Assembly (NCBI GenBank): GCA_027326105.1
Contig: DAHWFB010000078.1
Span: forward strand, 1 to 49,620
Reading direction: 5' to 3'
Length of the DNA stretch: 49,620 nucleotides
Origin: Acetobacteraceae bacterium
GTDB lineage: Bacteria > Pseudomonadota > Alphaproteobacteria > Acetobacterales > Acetobacteraceae
This document shows positions 25,229 through 32,851 of this stretch, in pieces. Each line of letters begins with the position of its first letter. The first letter of the stretch is position 1. The translations under genes and the position numbers were made by a program. The notes beneath the pieces were generated by a model, which was given only the letters and a program-made list of their open reading frames with translations, ran no database searches and was not told the origin of the DNA.

Positions 25229-26275
25229 ATGGCGCAACCGAGAACACCCCCCGACTGGCACCCCGACTGGCACGCCGACTGGCACGCCGACTGGCACCCT
25301 GGGCGGCTCGCCGCCCGGCTGCCGCATCTGCGCCGCCGCGCCCTGCTCACCGCCGCGACCCGGGCTTTCTTCACCGCGCGCGGCTACGCGGAGGTCGAAA
25401 CCCCCTACGCGGTGCGAACCCCGGGGGAGGACGTGCATCTTGCCGCCTTCGCCACCGAGCGGATCGCCCCCGACGGCGCGCGGGAGAGGCTTTTTCTCCA
25501 CACCAGCCCGGAATTCGCCATGAAGAAGCTGCTCGCCGGCGGCGCGGGCAGGATCTTCCAGCTCGCCCGGGTCTGGCGCAACCGGGAGGGCAGTGCGCTC
25601 CATGCCGCGGAGTTCACGCTCCTCGAATGGTATCATCCCGGCGCGGGCCTCGATGCGCTGATGGAGGAGACCGAGGCCTATCTGCGCGCCGTGCTGCCCC
25701 CGGTAGTGGCGCGCGCGGGGCGGGAGATCGACCTCGCCCGCTGCGAACGGCTGACCGTGGCCGAAGCCTTCGCCCGCCATCTCGGGCTCGACGTGCTGGC
25801 CTCCGCGGGCGACGCCCCGGCACTGGCCGCCGCCGCCGGTGTCTGCCTGCGCCCGGGCGAGGGGTGGGAGGATCTGTTCTTCCGCCTGATGCTCGCGCAC
25901 ATCGAGCCGCACCTCGGGCGCGATGGTCCCACCTTTCTCACCCACTGGCCGGCTCCGCTCGCCGCACTCGCCGCGCGCGATCCCGCTGATCCGCGGGTCG
26001 CGCTTCGCTTCGAGCTCTATGCCGGCGGGCTGGAACTCGCCAATGCCTTCGTCGAACTCGCCGACCCGGCGGAGCAGCGCGCCCGCTTCGAAGCCGACCG
26101 CGCCCGGCGCCTTGCGCTGGGCGGGCAGGGATGGCCGCTGGACGAAGCCCTTCTCGCCGCCCTCGAACACGGCATCGGGGAGGTCGCCGGCATTGCGCTC
26201 GGTTTCGACCGGCTCGCCATGCTGGCTACCGGCGCCAGCCGGATCGAGGAGGTGCTGTGGCTGGCGCCTCCATAA
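25229..26275 (+). CDS. epmA: EF-P lysine ligase EpmA (GenX/PoxA, class II LysRS-like)
   Basis: 348 residues from the ATG at 25229 with GGAG 5 nt upstream; an ATG at 25199 is also in frame. Attaches beta-lysine to EF-P Lys33. It is the class II LysRS core without anticodon-binding domain: YAEVETPYAV (motif 1), LHTSPEFAMKKLLAGG, RIFQLARVWRNREGSALHAAEFTLLEWY (motif 2), ELYAGGLELANAFVEL and GIGEVAGIALGFDRLAML (motif 3). Residues 9-23 are four DWH repeats, not part of the family. Start codons of epmA and epmB are separated by only 28 bp, so their promoters must lie inside the opposite genes. Together with efp it makes a complete lysylation module. Confidence 0.94.
   Translation: MAQPRTPPDWHPDWHADWHADWHPGRLAARLPHLRRRALLTAATRAFFTARGYAEVETPYAVRTPGEDVHLAAFATERIAPDGARERLFLHTSPEFAMKKLLAGGAGRIFQLARVWRNREGSALHAAEFTLLEWYHPGAGLDALMEETEAYLRAVLPPVVARAGREIDLARCERLTVAEAFARHLGLDVLASAGDAPALAAAAGVCLRPGEGWEDLFFRLMLAHIEPHLGRDGPTFLTHWPAPLAALAARDPADPRVALRFELYAGGLELANAFVELADPAEQRARFEADRARRLALGGQGWPLDEALLAALEHGIGEVAGIALGFDRLAMLATGASRIEEVLWLAPP
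25252..25299 (+). repeat. tandem 12-bp repeat, 4 copies, at the epmA 5' end
   Basis: Four consecutive units CGACTGGCACSC at 25252, 25264, 25276 and 25288, differing at a single position, encode DWHP/DWHA. Near-identity of the copies indicates recent expansion by slippage. Confidence 0.92.
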
Positions 26276-26341
26276 GAAGATCAACATATGTTTATGTCGT
26301 TATCTCTACCCGGTGCGGCCGAATGGTGGCATAAAAGGGGG

Positions 26342-26695
26342 ATGCGTCGGGGGTGGGTTCTCTGGGTACTGCTGCTGGCGGGCTGCACGGTGGGGCCGCC
26401 GCCCGATCCGCGCGCGCCGTTCCTGCCCCTGGTCGGGCAGCCCGAAGCGGCGCTGATCGCCAAGCTGGGCGTGCCGACCCGCACCTATACCCTCGGCGCC
26501 ACCACCTACCTCGCCTATGACAGCCGCCGGGTGGATGTGGTGCCGGGCTATTGGGGGCCCGGCTGGGGGCCGTGGTGGGGCGGGCCGGGCGGCTACTGGC
26601 CTCCGCAGGCGATCCGTCGCGGCTGCGAGGTGGATTTCTCGGTCGTGGGCGGCGTGGTCAAATCCGTGCGGGTGGTCGGCGGCCCCTGCGACTGA
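26342..26695 (+). CDS. small outer-membrane-type lipoprotein of unknown function
   Basis: 117 residues from the ATG at 26342; an ATG at 26288 would hide the lipoprotein signal. The N-terminus MRRGWVLWVLLLAGC is a type II signal peptide with lipobox LAGC, lipidated at Cys15. The mature part has LVGQPEAALIAKLGVPTRTYTLG followed by TYLAYD, resembling the BamE/SmpA-like fold (a short helix, then GxP and a beta strand), a Gly/Trp/Pro-rich loop (GPGWGPWWGGPGG), and two Cys (RRGCEVDFSVV, GGPCD). The upstream gap has an AT-rich palindrome AACATATGTT (26283-26292). Function not known. Confidence 0.7.
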   Translation: MRRGWVLWVLLLAGCTVGPPPDPRAPFLPLVGQPEAALIAKLGVPTRTYTLGATTYLAYDSRRVDVVPGYWGPGWGPWWGGPGGYWPPQAIRRGCEVDFSVVGGVVKSVRVVGGPCD

Positions 26696-26708
26696 CGGAA
26701 ATCTTAGC

Positions 26709-26735
26709 AGGTCTGTAAGTTTATTTTGCAGACCT
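26709..26735. terminator. stem-loop after lipoprotein gene
   Basis: AGGTCTG (26709-26715), a 13-nt AT-rich loop, CAGACCT (26729-26735): a perfect 7-bp stem 14 bp after the lipoprotein stop. There is no T-run after it, so intrinsic termination is uncertain. It could instead protect the 3' end or mark a rearrangement edge, because the DNA here is much lower in GC than its neighbours. Confidence 0.4.
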
Positions 26736-26779
26736 CTCCGCTGTTATGCAGACAAATGGCGGACAGATGTCAGGAATTC

Positions 26780-26950
26780 CGACGATCCTGCGGCGCGACT
26801 GATCATGACCGGGCAGAGCGGGGGCGCGACCGAGGCTGGTTTCCACCGCGGTATTTCAGAACGAGCCGTTCGGCGCCTGGGGTAGCTCCGGTAGCAGCTC
26901 GGGTGACGGCTCCGGGCAGGGGCGGGCAGAACGGCGAGCATGGAGGTTTC
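26780..26950 (+). pseudogene. TadE-like gene remnant with internal deletion
   Basis: The stretch from 26799 (CTGATCATGACCGGGCA, then AGCGG and GGCGC) repeats the inside of the intact TadE-like gene at 27287, with an exact 17-bp match and only scattered changes for about 30 bp; both encode RLIMTGQSGGA. From 26851 another frame encodes VFQNEPFGAWGSSG, which matches the C-terminal end of TadE proteins (AFQSEPY in the intact gene) plus a Gly/Ser tail. The frame shifts between the two parts and the middle is missing, so the gene is broken. There is no proper 5' part. Confidence 0.6.
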
Positions 26951-27033
26951 CCGCCGCCGGCGACGGGAGGGTTGGGGGGAATCCCGTGCCCGACGTTCGA
27001 GCGACAGGGAGAGTGGGTGAGCGTAGTCGCGCA

Positions 27034-27061
27034 TTGGGAGACGGTATCCAGGAATTAGATT
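27034..27061 (+). promoter_or_regulatory. candidate promoter of the Tad-like operon
   Basis: TTGGGA (27034-27039), 16-bp spacer, TAGATT (27056-27061), giving a start point about 20 nt before the TadE ATG. No good ribosome site is seen before the ATG at 27086 or at 27098. Pattern match only. Confidence 0.35.
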
Positions 27062-27085
27062 ATTTGTAAGACTTTCTCGAATAGA

Positions 27086-27610
27086 ATGCGTTCCACTATG
27101 AAATTAGCAGCCCGTCTCACTTGTCTCTCCATCTTGCGTGTGGCCCGCGAGCGACGCGGCGCGGCGGCGGTGGAGTTCGCGGTGGTGGGCAGCGTGTTCC
27201 TGCTGCTGCTGCTGCTCGCGCTCGAATTCGGGCTGATCCTGTTCACCCAGGCCGCTCTCGACAATGCCACCGCCGAGGCCTCGCGGCTGATCATGACCGG
27301 GCAAAGCGGCGGCGCCTCGCAGACCGCCTTCACCGCCGCGGTATGCAGCCAGCTCGGCGGGCTGGTGCCGTGCTCCGCCATTCAGGTGGATGTGCAATCG
27401 GCCACGAGCTTTGCCAGCCTGACACCTTCCGGAACCGGCGCCAGCGGTCTCGCGACCACCGGCTATGCACCCGGTGGCGCCGGAGCGGACGTGCTGGTGC
27501 AGGTCGCCTATCCCCGTCCGTTCGTGATCCCCTGGATCGGCGAGGCGCTCGGTCTCGGCAGCACGTTCACGCTGCTGTCCACCGCCGCCTTCCAGAGCGA
27601 GCCCTATTGA
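27086..27610 (+). CDS. TadE-like pseudopilin-type protein
   Basis: 174 residues from the ATG at 27086 (second ATG at 27098). The N-terminus has the TadE pattern: basic residues (RVARERRG), then AAAVEFAVVGSVFLLLLLLALEFGLILF as one membrane segment with the conserved Glu-Phe at its start, then QAALDNATAEASRLIMTGQ. The remaining periplasmic part has two Cys (AAVCSQLGG, LVPCSAIQ). TadE proteins are minor pseudopilins of tight-adherence pili or related secretion machines. The stop overlaps the next start (TGATG). No Tad ATPase, secretin or prepilin peptidase is in this window. Confidence 0.88.
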   Translation: MRSTMKLAARLTCLSILRVARERRGAAAVEFAVVGSVFLLLLLLALEFGLILFTQAALDNATAEASRLIMTGQSGGASQTAFTAAVCSQLGGLVPCSAIQVDVQSATSFASLTPSGTGASGLATTGYAPGGAGADVLVQVAYPRPFVIPWIGEALGLGSTFTLLSTAAFQSEPY

Positions 27611-28140
27611 TGCGCGCGCTCTGGCAGCGTCTGCGCTCCGATCGCGGCGGCACCGCCGCGGTGGAACTCGCGCTGATCTTCCCGGTGCTGCTGACGCTGA
27701 GCCTGGGCGGGTTCGAGGTCACGCATCTGGTCGCGGCGAGGGCGCGGCTGGTGGCCGCGACCCAGGCCATGGCGGAGATGGTGGCGCAGCAGACCACCGT
27801 CGATTCCTCGGCGATGAGCAATTTCTGCGCCGGCGCCACCCTCGCCATGGCGCCCTACGCGACGACGGGGCTCACCATTTCGGTCGCCAGCGTGACCCGG
27901 AGCGCGACGGGGACCATCGGGGTCGATTGGCAGGATACCAGCTGCGGCAACGGCAGCCAGATCGCCAACGCGACCACGCTCGCCACCCCGGTGATCCCCA
28001 GCAACAACGACAGCGCCATCGTGGTGGTGGCGAGCTACACCTACCAGTCGCCGCTCGCCTATCTGCTGCCGGGCGCCTTCGCCATGACCGAGACGGCGAT
28101 CACCCGGCCGCGCAACGTTTCCACCATCACCCATAGCTGA
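27610..28140 (+). CDS. TadE/TadG-like pseudopilin-type protein
   Basis: 176 residues; the ATG overlaps the preceding stop. N-terminus RSDRGGTAAVELALIFPVLLTLSLGGFEVTHLVAARARL follows the TadE/TadG pattern of Gly-Gly, small residues, Glu and a single membrane segment. The periplasmic part has two Cys (NFCAGAT and DTSCGNG) and Thr/Ser-rich strands. It sits between a TadE-like and a TadG-like gene, so the three are probably assembled together in the envelope. Confidence 0.85.
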   Translation: MRALWQRLRSDRGGTAAVELALIFPVLLTLSLGGFEVTHLVAARARLVAATQAMAEMVAQQTTVDSSAMSNFCAGATLAMAPYATTGLTISVASVTRSATGTIGVDWQDTSCGNGSQIANATTLATPVIPSNNDSAIVVVASYTYQSPLAYLLPGAFAMTETAITRPRNVSTITHS

Positions 28141-28160
28141 CGGAGGCGGGAGGAATTTCC

Positions 28161-29264
28161 ATGGCGATCGGTTCGATCCTGCGGCCCGGCCGGGCCGGCT
28201 GGCTGCGCCGCCTGCACCGGGCGCGCGGCGGCAACGTGGCGATGATCTTCGCGCTCACCGCCGGTGCCCTCGTGGTCGCCACCGGGGCGGGGGTGGACAT
28301 GACCCGCGGGGTCGATGTGCACTCCGAACTGCAGTCGATCGCCGACGCCGCGGCGCTGGCCGGCGCCGCCGCCTATACCAGCAGCGGTGCGGCGAGCACC
28401 GGCAAGACGGTGGCGACCAACTACATGAACGACGCCATCGCGACGCTGCCGCCCAACGGCGGGGTGCAATTCACCGTCACCACGGGAACCCTTTCGAGCG
28501 GCGGATCGACCACCGGCTACACGGTCTCGGTCACGGCGAGCACGTCGATGTCCACCAGCCTGCTCGCCATGGTTACGGGCTCGGTGCCGGTGGCGGTGAC
28601 CTCGGTCGCGGAAAATCCGGTAGTGAGTTTCACCGCCGATTTCAGCGGCTGGTTCTCGAGCGCCTATGACAGCAACACGGTTTACTACTACCTGCTCCCC
28701 TCGAACGGCTCCCTGCCTTCTTCGACGGCTTTGCACAAGCTCTATTCGAATACTTCGAGCTCGTCGACGGCCACGACCGTGACCGTCACCGCGAGCCAAA
28801 AGGTCGGTTTCGCCTTGGGCAACGTCACTGGCGGGCGGATCGGCTACGGCACCAACGGATATGGCGCGGCGCAAGGCAGCACCCATATGTTCTATTCGCA
28901 ACTCTGGCCGCCAAGCCGGCAGGCCTATCCGTCCGGCCAATGGTTTTCGGGGGCCAATAATGGGCCACCGAACAATTTCGCGACCTATCCTTCGACCGAT
29001 TGTTCCCTTCAGGTGTTTGCTGACCCACAAAAGACATACACTAACACACCTCCCGTCCAGGGACAATGTCTGAGCACGCCTTCAGCATATATGACACCGA
29101 GTTGCTCCCAATTGAACGGACAAATCATGCGCTATGCGTGGAACGACATGGGCGGTGGCACAGATGATCAGGACTACAATGACTCCATGTATGATTTCTA
29201 CTGTGGCGGAATGGGCGGCGGCGGCTCCGGCTCCGGGCCGACCTCGGTCGTGCTGATCAAATAG
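28161..29264 (+). CDS. TadG-like protein with DUF4114-like C-terminal end
   Basis: 367 residues; ATG with GGAGG 8 nt upstream. Residues about 20-60 ([50 protein letters not shown], split by family as membrane segment plus helix) are the TadG N-terminal pattern. TadG usually continues with a von Willebrand type A domain. Here the rest is a Ser/Thr/Tyr/Asn-rich region ending in [24 protein letters not shown], which resembles the calcium-binding-like end of DUF4114 (GGGxxDFNDxx). The DNA from about 28640 to 29210 is clearly lower in GC than the flanks, suggesting the C-terminal half was acquired or is fast evolving. It overlaps thiE (convergent) by 8 bp. Confidence 0.8.
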   Translation: MAIGSILRPGRAGWLRRLHRARGGNVAMIFALTAGALVVATGAGVDMTRGVDVHSELQSIADAAALAGAAAYTSSGAASTGKTVATNYMNDAIATLPPNGGVQFTVTTGTLSSGGSTTGYTVSVTASTSMSTSLLAMVTGSVPVAVTSVAENPVVSFTADFSGWFSSAYDSNTVYYYLLPSNGSLPSSTALHKLYSNTSSSSTATTVTVTASQKVGFALGNVTGGRIGYGTNGYGAAQGSTHMFYSQLWPPSRQAYPSGQWFSGANNGPPNNFATYPSTDCSLQVFADPQKTYTNTPPVQGQCLSTPSAYMTPSCSQLNGQIMRYAWNDMGGGTDDQDYNDSMYDFYCGGMGGGGSGSGPTSVVLIK

Positions 29265-29910
29265 CCGCGGCGATCGCCGCATTCAGGGCGCGCACGCCCG
29301 CGCCCGGGCCTTGCCGGTGGGACCAGACGGCGGCGGAGACGGCGAGGAAATCAGCCCCTGCGGCGACCAGCGGGGCGCAATTCCCGGCCGCGATGCCGCC
29401 GATCGCGACCGCGGGGATCTGCGCGATCTCTGCCCACCAGGTGAGCAGTTCCACCGTGGCGCGGATCGGCGCTTCCTTGGTGGTGGAGGGGAAGAAGGCG
29501 CCGAAGGCGACATAGTCCGCCCCCGCCTCGCCCGCCGCCATGGCGAGATCACGGCTCGCGTGGCAGGTGACGCCGAGGGTCAGATCGGGGCCGAGGATCC
29601 GCCGCGCCTGCGCCGCCGGCGTATCTTCCTGGCCGACATGGGCGCCGTCGCATCCGCTCGCACGGGCGAGATCGGGGCGGTCGTTGAGCAGGAAGGCGAC
29701 CCCCCGGCTCTGCGCGATCGGGCGCAGCACCTCGATCGCGCGCCCGAGCGCCGCGTCATCGGCCTCCTTGAGGCGCAACTGCACCGCGGCGACGTCGCCC
29801 GCCGCGAGCGCTTCGAACAGGAGCGGCGCGAATTCCCCCGGCTCGAGCGACGCCGGGGTGATCAGGTAGAGCCGGCAGCGATCGTGCGGGCCCGCTCTCG
29901 TCGCGCTCAC
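29257..29910 (-). CDS. thiE: thiamine phosphate synthase
   Basis: 217 residues; the GTG start overlaps the aldolase stop (GTGA). Joins HMP pyrophosphate and thiazole phosphate to thiamine phosphate. TIM-barrel motifs: [46 protein letters not shown] (split), [36 protein letters not shown] for phosphate binding, [27 protein letters not shown]. Substitution of Ser by Cys or similar in the loop near VTCH is typical of some members. Co-transcribed with the aldolase. ThDP is the cofactor of Gcl encoded elsewhere in the window. Confidence 0.92.
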   Translation of the reverse strand: MSATRAGPHDRCRLYLITPASLEPGEFAPLLFEALAAGDVAAVQLRLKEADDAALGRAIEVLRPIAQSRGVAFLLNDRPDLARASGCDGAHVGQEDTPAAQARRILGPDLTLGVTCHASRDLAMAAGEAGADYVAFGAFFPSTTKEAPIRATVELLTWWAEIAQIPAVAIGGIAAGNCAPLVAAGADFLAVSAAVWSHRQGPGAGVRALNAAIAAAI

Positions 29911-30827
29911 TCCCTGCCCTGGTAGATGGCGATGATCTTGGCGAGCATGGCCAGCGCCTCCTCGCGCGGGCGCTGGAAGGTGTTGCGCCCGATGATCGAG
30001 CCGTTCGCGCCGCCATCGCGCAGCGCGCGGATTTCGGCATAGAGACCTTCGAGATCCTTGGCCTCGCCGCCGGAGAAGACGACGATGCGCTTGCCGTGGA
30101 AGCAGGATTGGACCACGTGCTCGACCCGGCGCGCCAGCGTCGTGTTATCGATCACCCATTGCTCATAGACCTTGCGCGCCGCCTCCTGCGCGAGGTGGGC
30201 GGAGGGCGGCTTCACCTTGATGATGTGCGCACCCATCAGCGCCGCCATGTGGGCGGCGTAGGCGGTGACGTCGAAGGCGGTTTCGGCCGCCTTGTCGAGG
30301 GCGGGGCCGCGGGGATAGCTCCACACCACCACCGCGAGCCCGACCGATTTGGCCTCGGCCGCGAGTTCGCGCAATTCCTCCATCTGCTCGAAGGCGTGAT
30401 CGGAGCCGGGGTAGATGGTGAAGCCGATGGCGGCACAGCCCAGCCGCAGCGCGTCCGCGACCGTGCCGGTCACCGCCTGGTCGCGGGAGGTGGCGAGGCT
30501 GTTGGACGAATTGACCTTGAGAATGAGCGGCAGGGCGCCGGCGAAGCTGCCTGCCCCGGCCTCGATCATGCCCAGAGGGGCGGCATAGGCGGAAAGCCCG
30601 GCGTCGATCGCGAGCTGGAAGTGATAGTGCGGATCGTAGGCCGCCGGGTTGGGGGCGAAGCTGCGGGCGGGGCCGTGCTCGAAGCCCTGATCGACCGGCA
30701 GGATGACGAGCCGGCCGGAGCCGCCGAGCTTTCCTTCCATCAGGATGCGGGCGAGATTGGCCTTGGTGCCGGGATTGTCGCTCTCGTACCAATCGAGGAT
30801 CTTCCGCACCCGCTGGGTGACGCGCAT
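29907..30827 (-). CDS. fbaB: class I fructose-bisphosphate aldolase (FbaB/DhnA type)
   Basis: 306 residues; ATG with GGAGAG about 5 nt upstream. Cleaves fructose-1,6-bisphosphate by Schiff-base chemistry. DhnA-type motifs: [70 protein letters not shown] with the likely Schiff-base Lys, [12 protein letters not shown] and [16 protein letters not shown]. Not related to the metal-dependent class II enzyme. It is first gene of a two-gene operon with thiE. Confidence 0.92.
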   Translation of the reverse strand: MRVTQRVRKILDWYESDNPGTKANLARILMEGKLGGSGRLVILPVDQGFEHGPARSFAPNPAAYDPHYHFQLAIDAGLSAYAAPLGMIEAGAGSFAGALPLILKVNSSNSLATSRDQAVTGTVADALRLGCAAIGFTIYPGSDHAFEQMEELRELAAEAKSVGLAVVVWSYPRGPALDKAAETAFDVTAYAAHMAALMGAHIIKVKPPSAHLAQEAARKVYEQWVIDNTTLARRVEHVVQSCFHGKRIVVFSGGEAKDLEGLYAEIRALRDGGANGSIIGRNTFQRPREEALAMLAKIIAIYQGRE

Positions 30828-30912
30828 CGTTTCTCTCCGTTGGCTGGCGTTGTCCCCCGCTTAGCGCCCAAGCTTCGCGCCGCGCAAGCCGTCCCTCGTG
30901 CGTACTCCCGGC

Positions 30913-31215
30913 TCAAGGCCCGGGAGCGGCCTTGGCCTTCTGGGCTTCGTCCGCCGGCGTCTGGTGACGCGCCCGCCATTCCTCGTAGGGCATGCCGTAG
31001 ATGATCTCGCGCGCCGCGGGGTCGGAGAGGGCCAGCCCGCGCGTCTGCGCCGCCTCCCGGTACCAGCGCGAGAGGCAGTTGCGACAGAAGCCGGCGAGAT
31101 TCATGAGATCGATGTTCTGCACCTCGGGGTGCTCGCGCAGATGCGCGACCAGGCGGCGGAATGCCGCCGCCTCCAGTGCCGTCGTGGTCGCCTCGTCCAT
31201 CTCCGTTGCCGCCAT
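30913..31215 (-). CDS. DUF1244 family protein
   Basis: 100 residues; ATG with AGGAGG 5 nt upstream. The family core AAAFRRLVAHLREHPEVQNIDLMNLAGFCRNCLSRWYREAA (here divided) and YGMPYEEWRARHQ covers most of the protein. The two Cys in FCRNC may bind a metal. DUF1244 is a small all-helical family widespread in alphaproteobacteria, with a structure but no assigned function. It is divergent from pyruvate kinase, with 180 bp between, and convergent to nothing: the aldolase gene follows on the same strand after 85 bp. Confidence 0.88.
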   Translation of the reverse strand: MAATEMDEATTTALEAAAFRRLVAHLREHPEVQNIDLMNLAGFCRNCLSRWYREAAQTRGLALSDPAAREIIYGMPYEEWRARHQTPADEAQKAKAAPGP

Positions 31216-31395
31216 GCCCGCCTCCTGCTGGTCAATCCGTGCCCCACATGGCGCTTCGGCGCGGCTTTCGCCATACTGGACCGTCCGCAGGAGGGGAGGG
31301 ACGATGCCGGTCCGCCGCAAGGAGGTATTCCCGGCCGCGCCGCACGGCCCCGTTCCCGCCGGGCAGCGCCCGCCACACGTCCCGAGGGGAAGCCC

Positions 31396-32829
31396 ATGAC
31401 CGTACGCCCGCGCCTGCGCCGCCACCGGCGCACCAAGATCGTCGCCACCCTCGGTCCCGCCAGCTCCAACCGCGAGGTGCTGACCCGGCTGTTCCACGCC
31501 GGCGCCGACGTGTTCCGGCTCAACTTCAGCCACGGCTCCCACGCCGACCACGCCGCCCGCATCGCGCTGATCCGCGCGCTCGCCGAGGAGACCGGCCTGC
31601 CCATCGGCATTCTCGCTGACGTCCAGGGGCCGAAGCTGCGGGTCGGCGCCTTCCAGGGCGGGCGGGTGCATCTGCAGACCGGCCAGACCCTGCGCCTCGA
31701 CCTCAACCCCACCCCCGGCAATACCCGCCGCGTCTGCCTGCCCCATCCGGAGATCATCGCCGCCGCCGGCATCGGCACCACGCTGCTGCTCGACGACGGC
31801 AAGCTCCGCCTGCGGGTGGCCCGCAAGCGCGAGGACCATCTCGAGGCCGAGGTGGTGGTCGGCGGGCCGCTGTCGGACCGCAAGGGGGTCAACGTCCCCG
31901 ACGTGGTGCTGCCGATTCCGGCGCTGACCGTGAAAGACCGCGAGGACATCGCCTTCGCCCTCGACCACGGGGTGGACTACATCGGCCTCTCCTTCGTCCA
32001 GCGGCCGGAGGACGTGGCCGAGGCGCGCGGGATCGCCGGCGGGCGGGCCTGGATCCTGACCAAGCTGGAAAAGCCCCAGGCGCTGGAAAACCTCGACGCC
32101 ATCATGGCGCTGTCGGACGCGGTGATGGTCGCGCGCGGCGATCTCGGCGTCGAGCTTCCGCCCGAGGAGGTGCCGCTCGCCCAGAAGCGCATCGTGCGCA
32201 CTGCCCGCCAGGCGGGCAAGCCGGTGGTGGTCGCGACCCAGATGCTGGAGAGCATGATCTCCGCCCCCGCGCCTACCCGCGCCGAGGCCTCCGACGTCGC
32301 CACCGCCGTCTTCGACGGGGCGGACGCGGTGATGCTCTCGGCCGAGACCGCGGCCGGCCAGTATCCGTTCGAGGCGGTCAACATCATGGACCGCATCATC
32401 GCCCGGGTGGAGCGCGATCCCGGCTGGCGCGCGATCATCGACGCCTCCCGCCCCGCGCCCGAGCCTTCCTCGGCCGACGCGATCGCCGCCGCCGCCCGCC
32501 AGGTCGCCCACGTGGTGGGTGCGCGCGCCATTCTCGCCTTCACCGCGACCGGCTCGACCGCGCTGCGCGTCGCCCGCGAGCGCCCCGACTGCCCGGTGAT
32601 CGGCCTGACCACCTCCGCTGCCACCGCCAACCGGCTCGCCATCGTCTGGGGGGTGCACGCGGTGGAGGTGGCGGAAATGTCGAGCCTCGCCGAGACCAAC
32701 GAGATCGCGGTCGGCATCGCCAAGGCGGAGGGGTTCGCGGAAGCGGGTCAGGAGATCGTCATCACCGCCGGGGTTCCGCTCGGCGTCTCCGGCACCACCA
32801 ACACGCTGCGGGTGGCGCGGATCGAGTGA
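31396..32829 (+). CDS. pyk: pyruvate kinase
   Basis: 477 residues; ATG with GAGGGGA about 6 nt upstream. Transfers phosphate from phosphoenolpyruvate to ADP. Motifs: TKIVATLGPASSN, VFRLNFSHGSH, ADVQGPKLRVG, YIGLSFVQRPED, ILTKLEKPQALEN with the catalytic Lys, MVARGDLGVELPPEEVPLAQK, TQMLESMI, DVATAVFDGADAVMLSAETAAGQYP. The C-terminal effector domain is complete and ends GVSGTTNTLRVARIE. It completes the path from glycolate-derived 2-phosphoglycerate to pyruvate together with enolase elsewhere. Convergent with gltX after 22 bp. Confidence 0.96.
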   Translation: MTVRPRLRRHRRTKIVATLGPASSNREVLTRLFHAGADVFRLNFSHGSHADHAARIALIRALAEETGLPIGILADVQGPKLRVGAFQGGRVHLQTGQTLRLDLNPTPGNTRRVCLPHPEIIAAAGIGTTLLLDDGKLRLRVARKREDHLEAEVVVGGPLSDRKGVNVPDVVLPIPALTVKDREDIAFALDHGVDYIGLSFVQRPEDVAEARGIAGGRAWILTKLEKPQALENLDAIMALSDAVMVARGDLGVELPPEEVPLAQKRIVRTARQAGKPVVVATQMLESMISAPAPTRAEASDVATAVFDGADAVMLSAETAAGQYPFEAVNIMDRIIARVERDPGWRAIIDASRPAPEPSSADAIAAAARQVAHVVGARAILAFTATGSTALRVARERPDCPVIGLTTSAATANRLAIVWGVHAVEVAEMSSLAETNEIAVGIAKAEGFAEAGQEIVITAGVPLGVSGTTNTLRVARIE

Positions 32830-32851
32830 GCGAGCCGAATTCCGCCCGGCT

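Noticed and set aside
26517-26885. Open frame ending in RLIMTGQSGGATEAGF as a separate gene
   Set aside because: Its first part is the lipoprotein gene in another frame and its last part is the decayed TadE-like remnant; there is no start site of its own.
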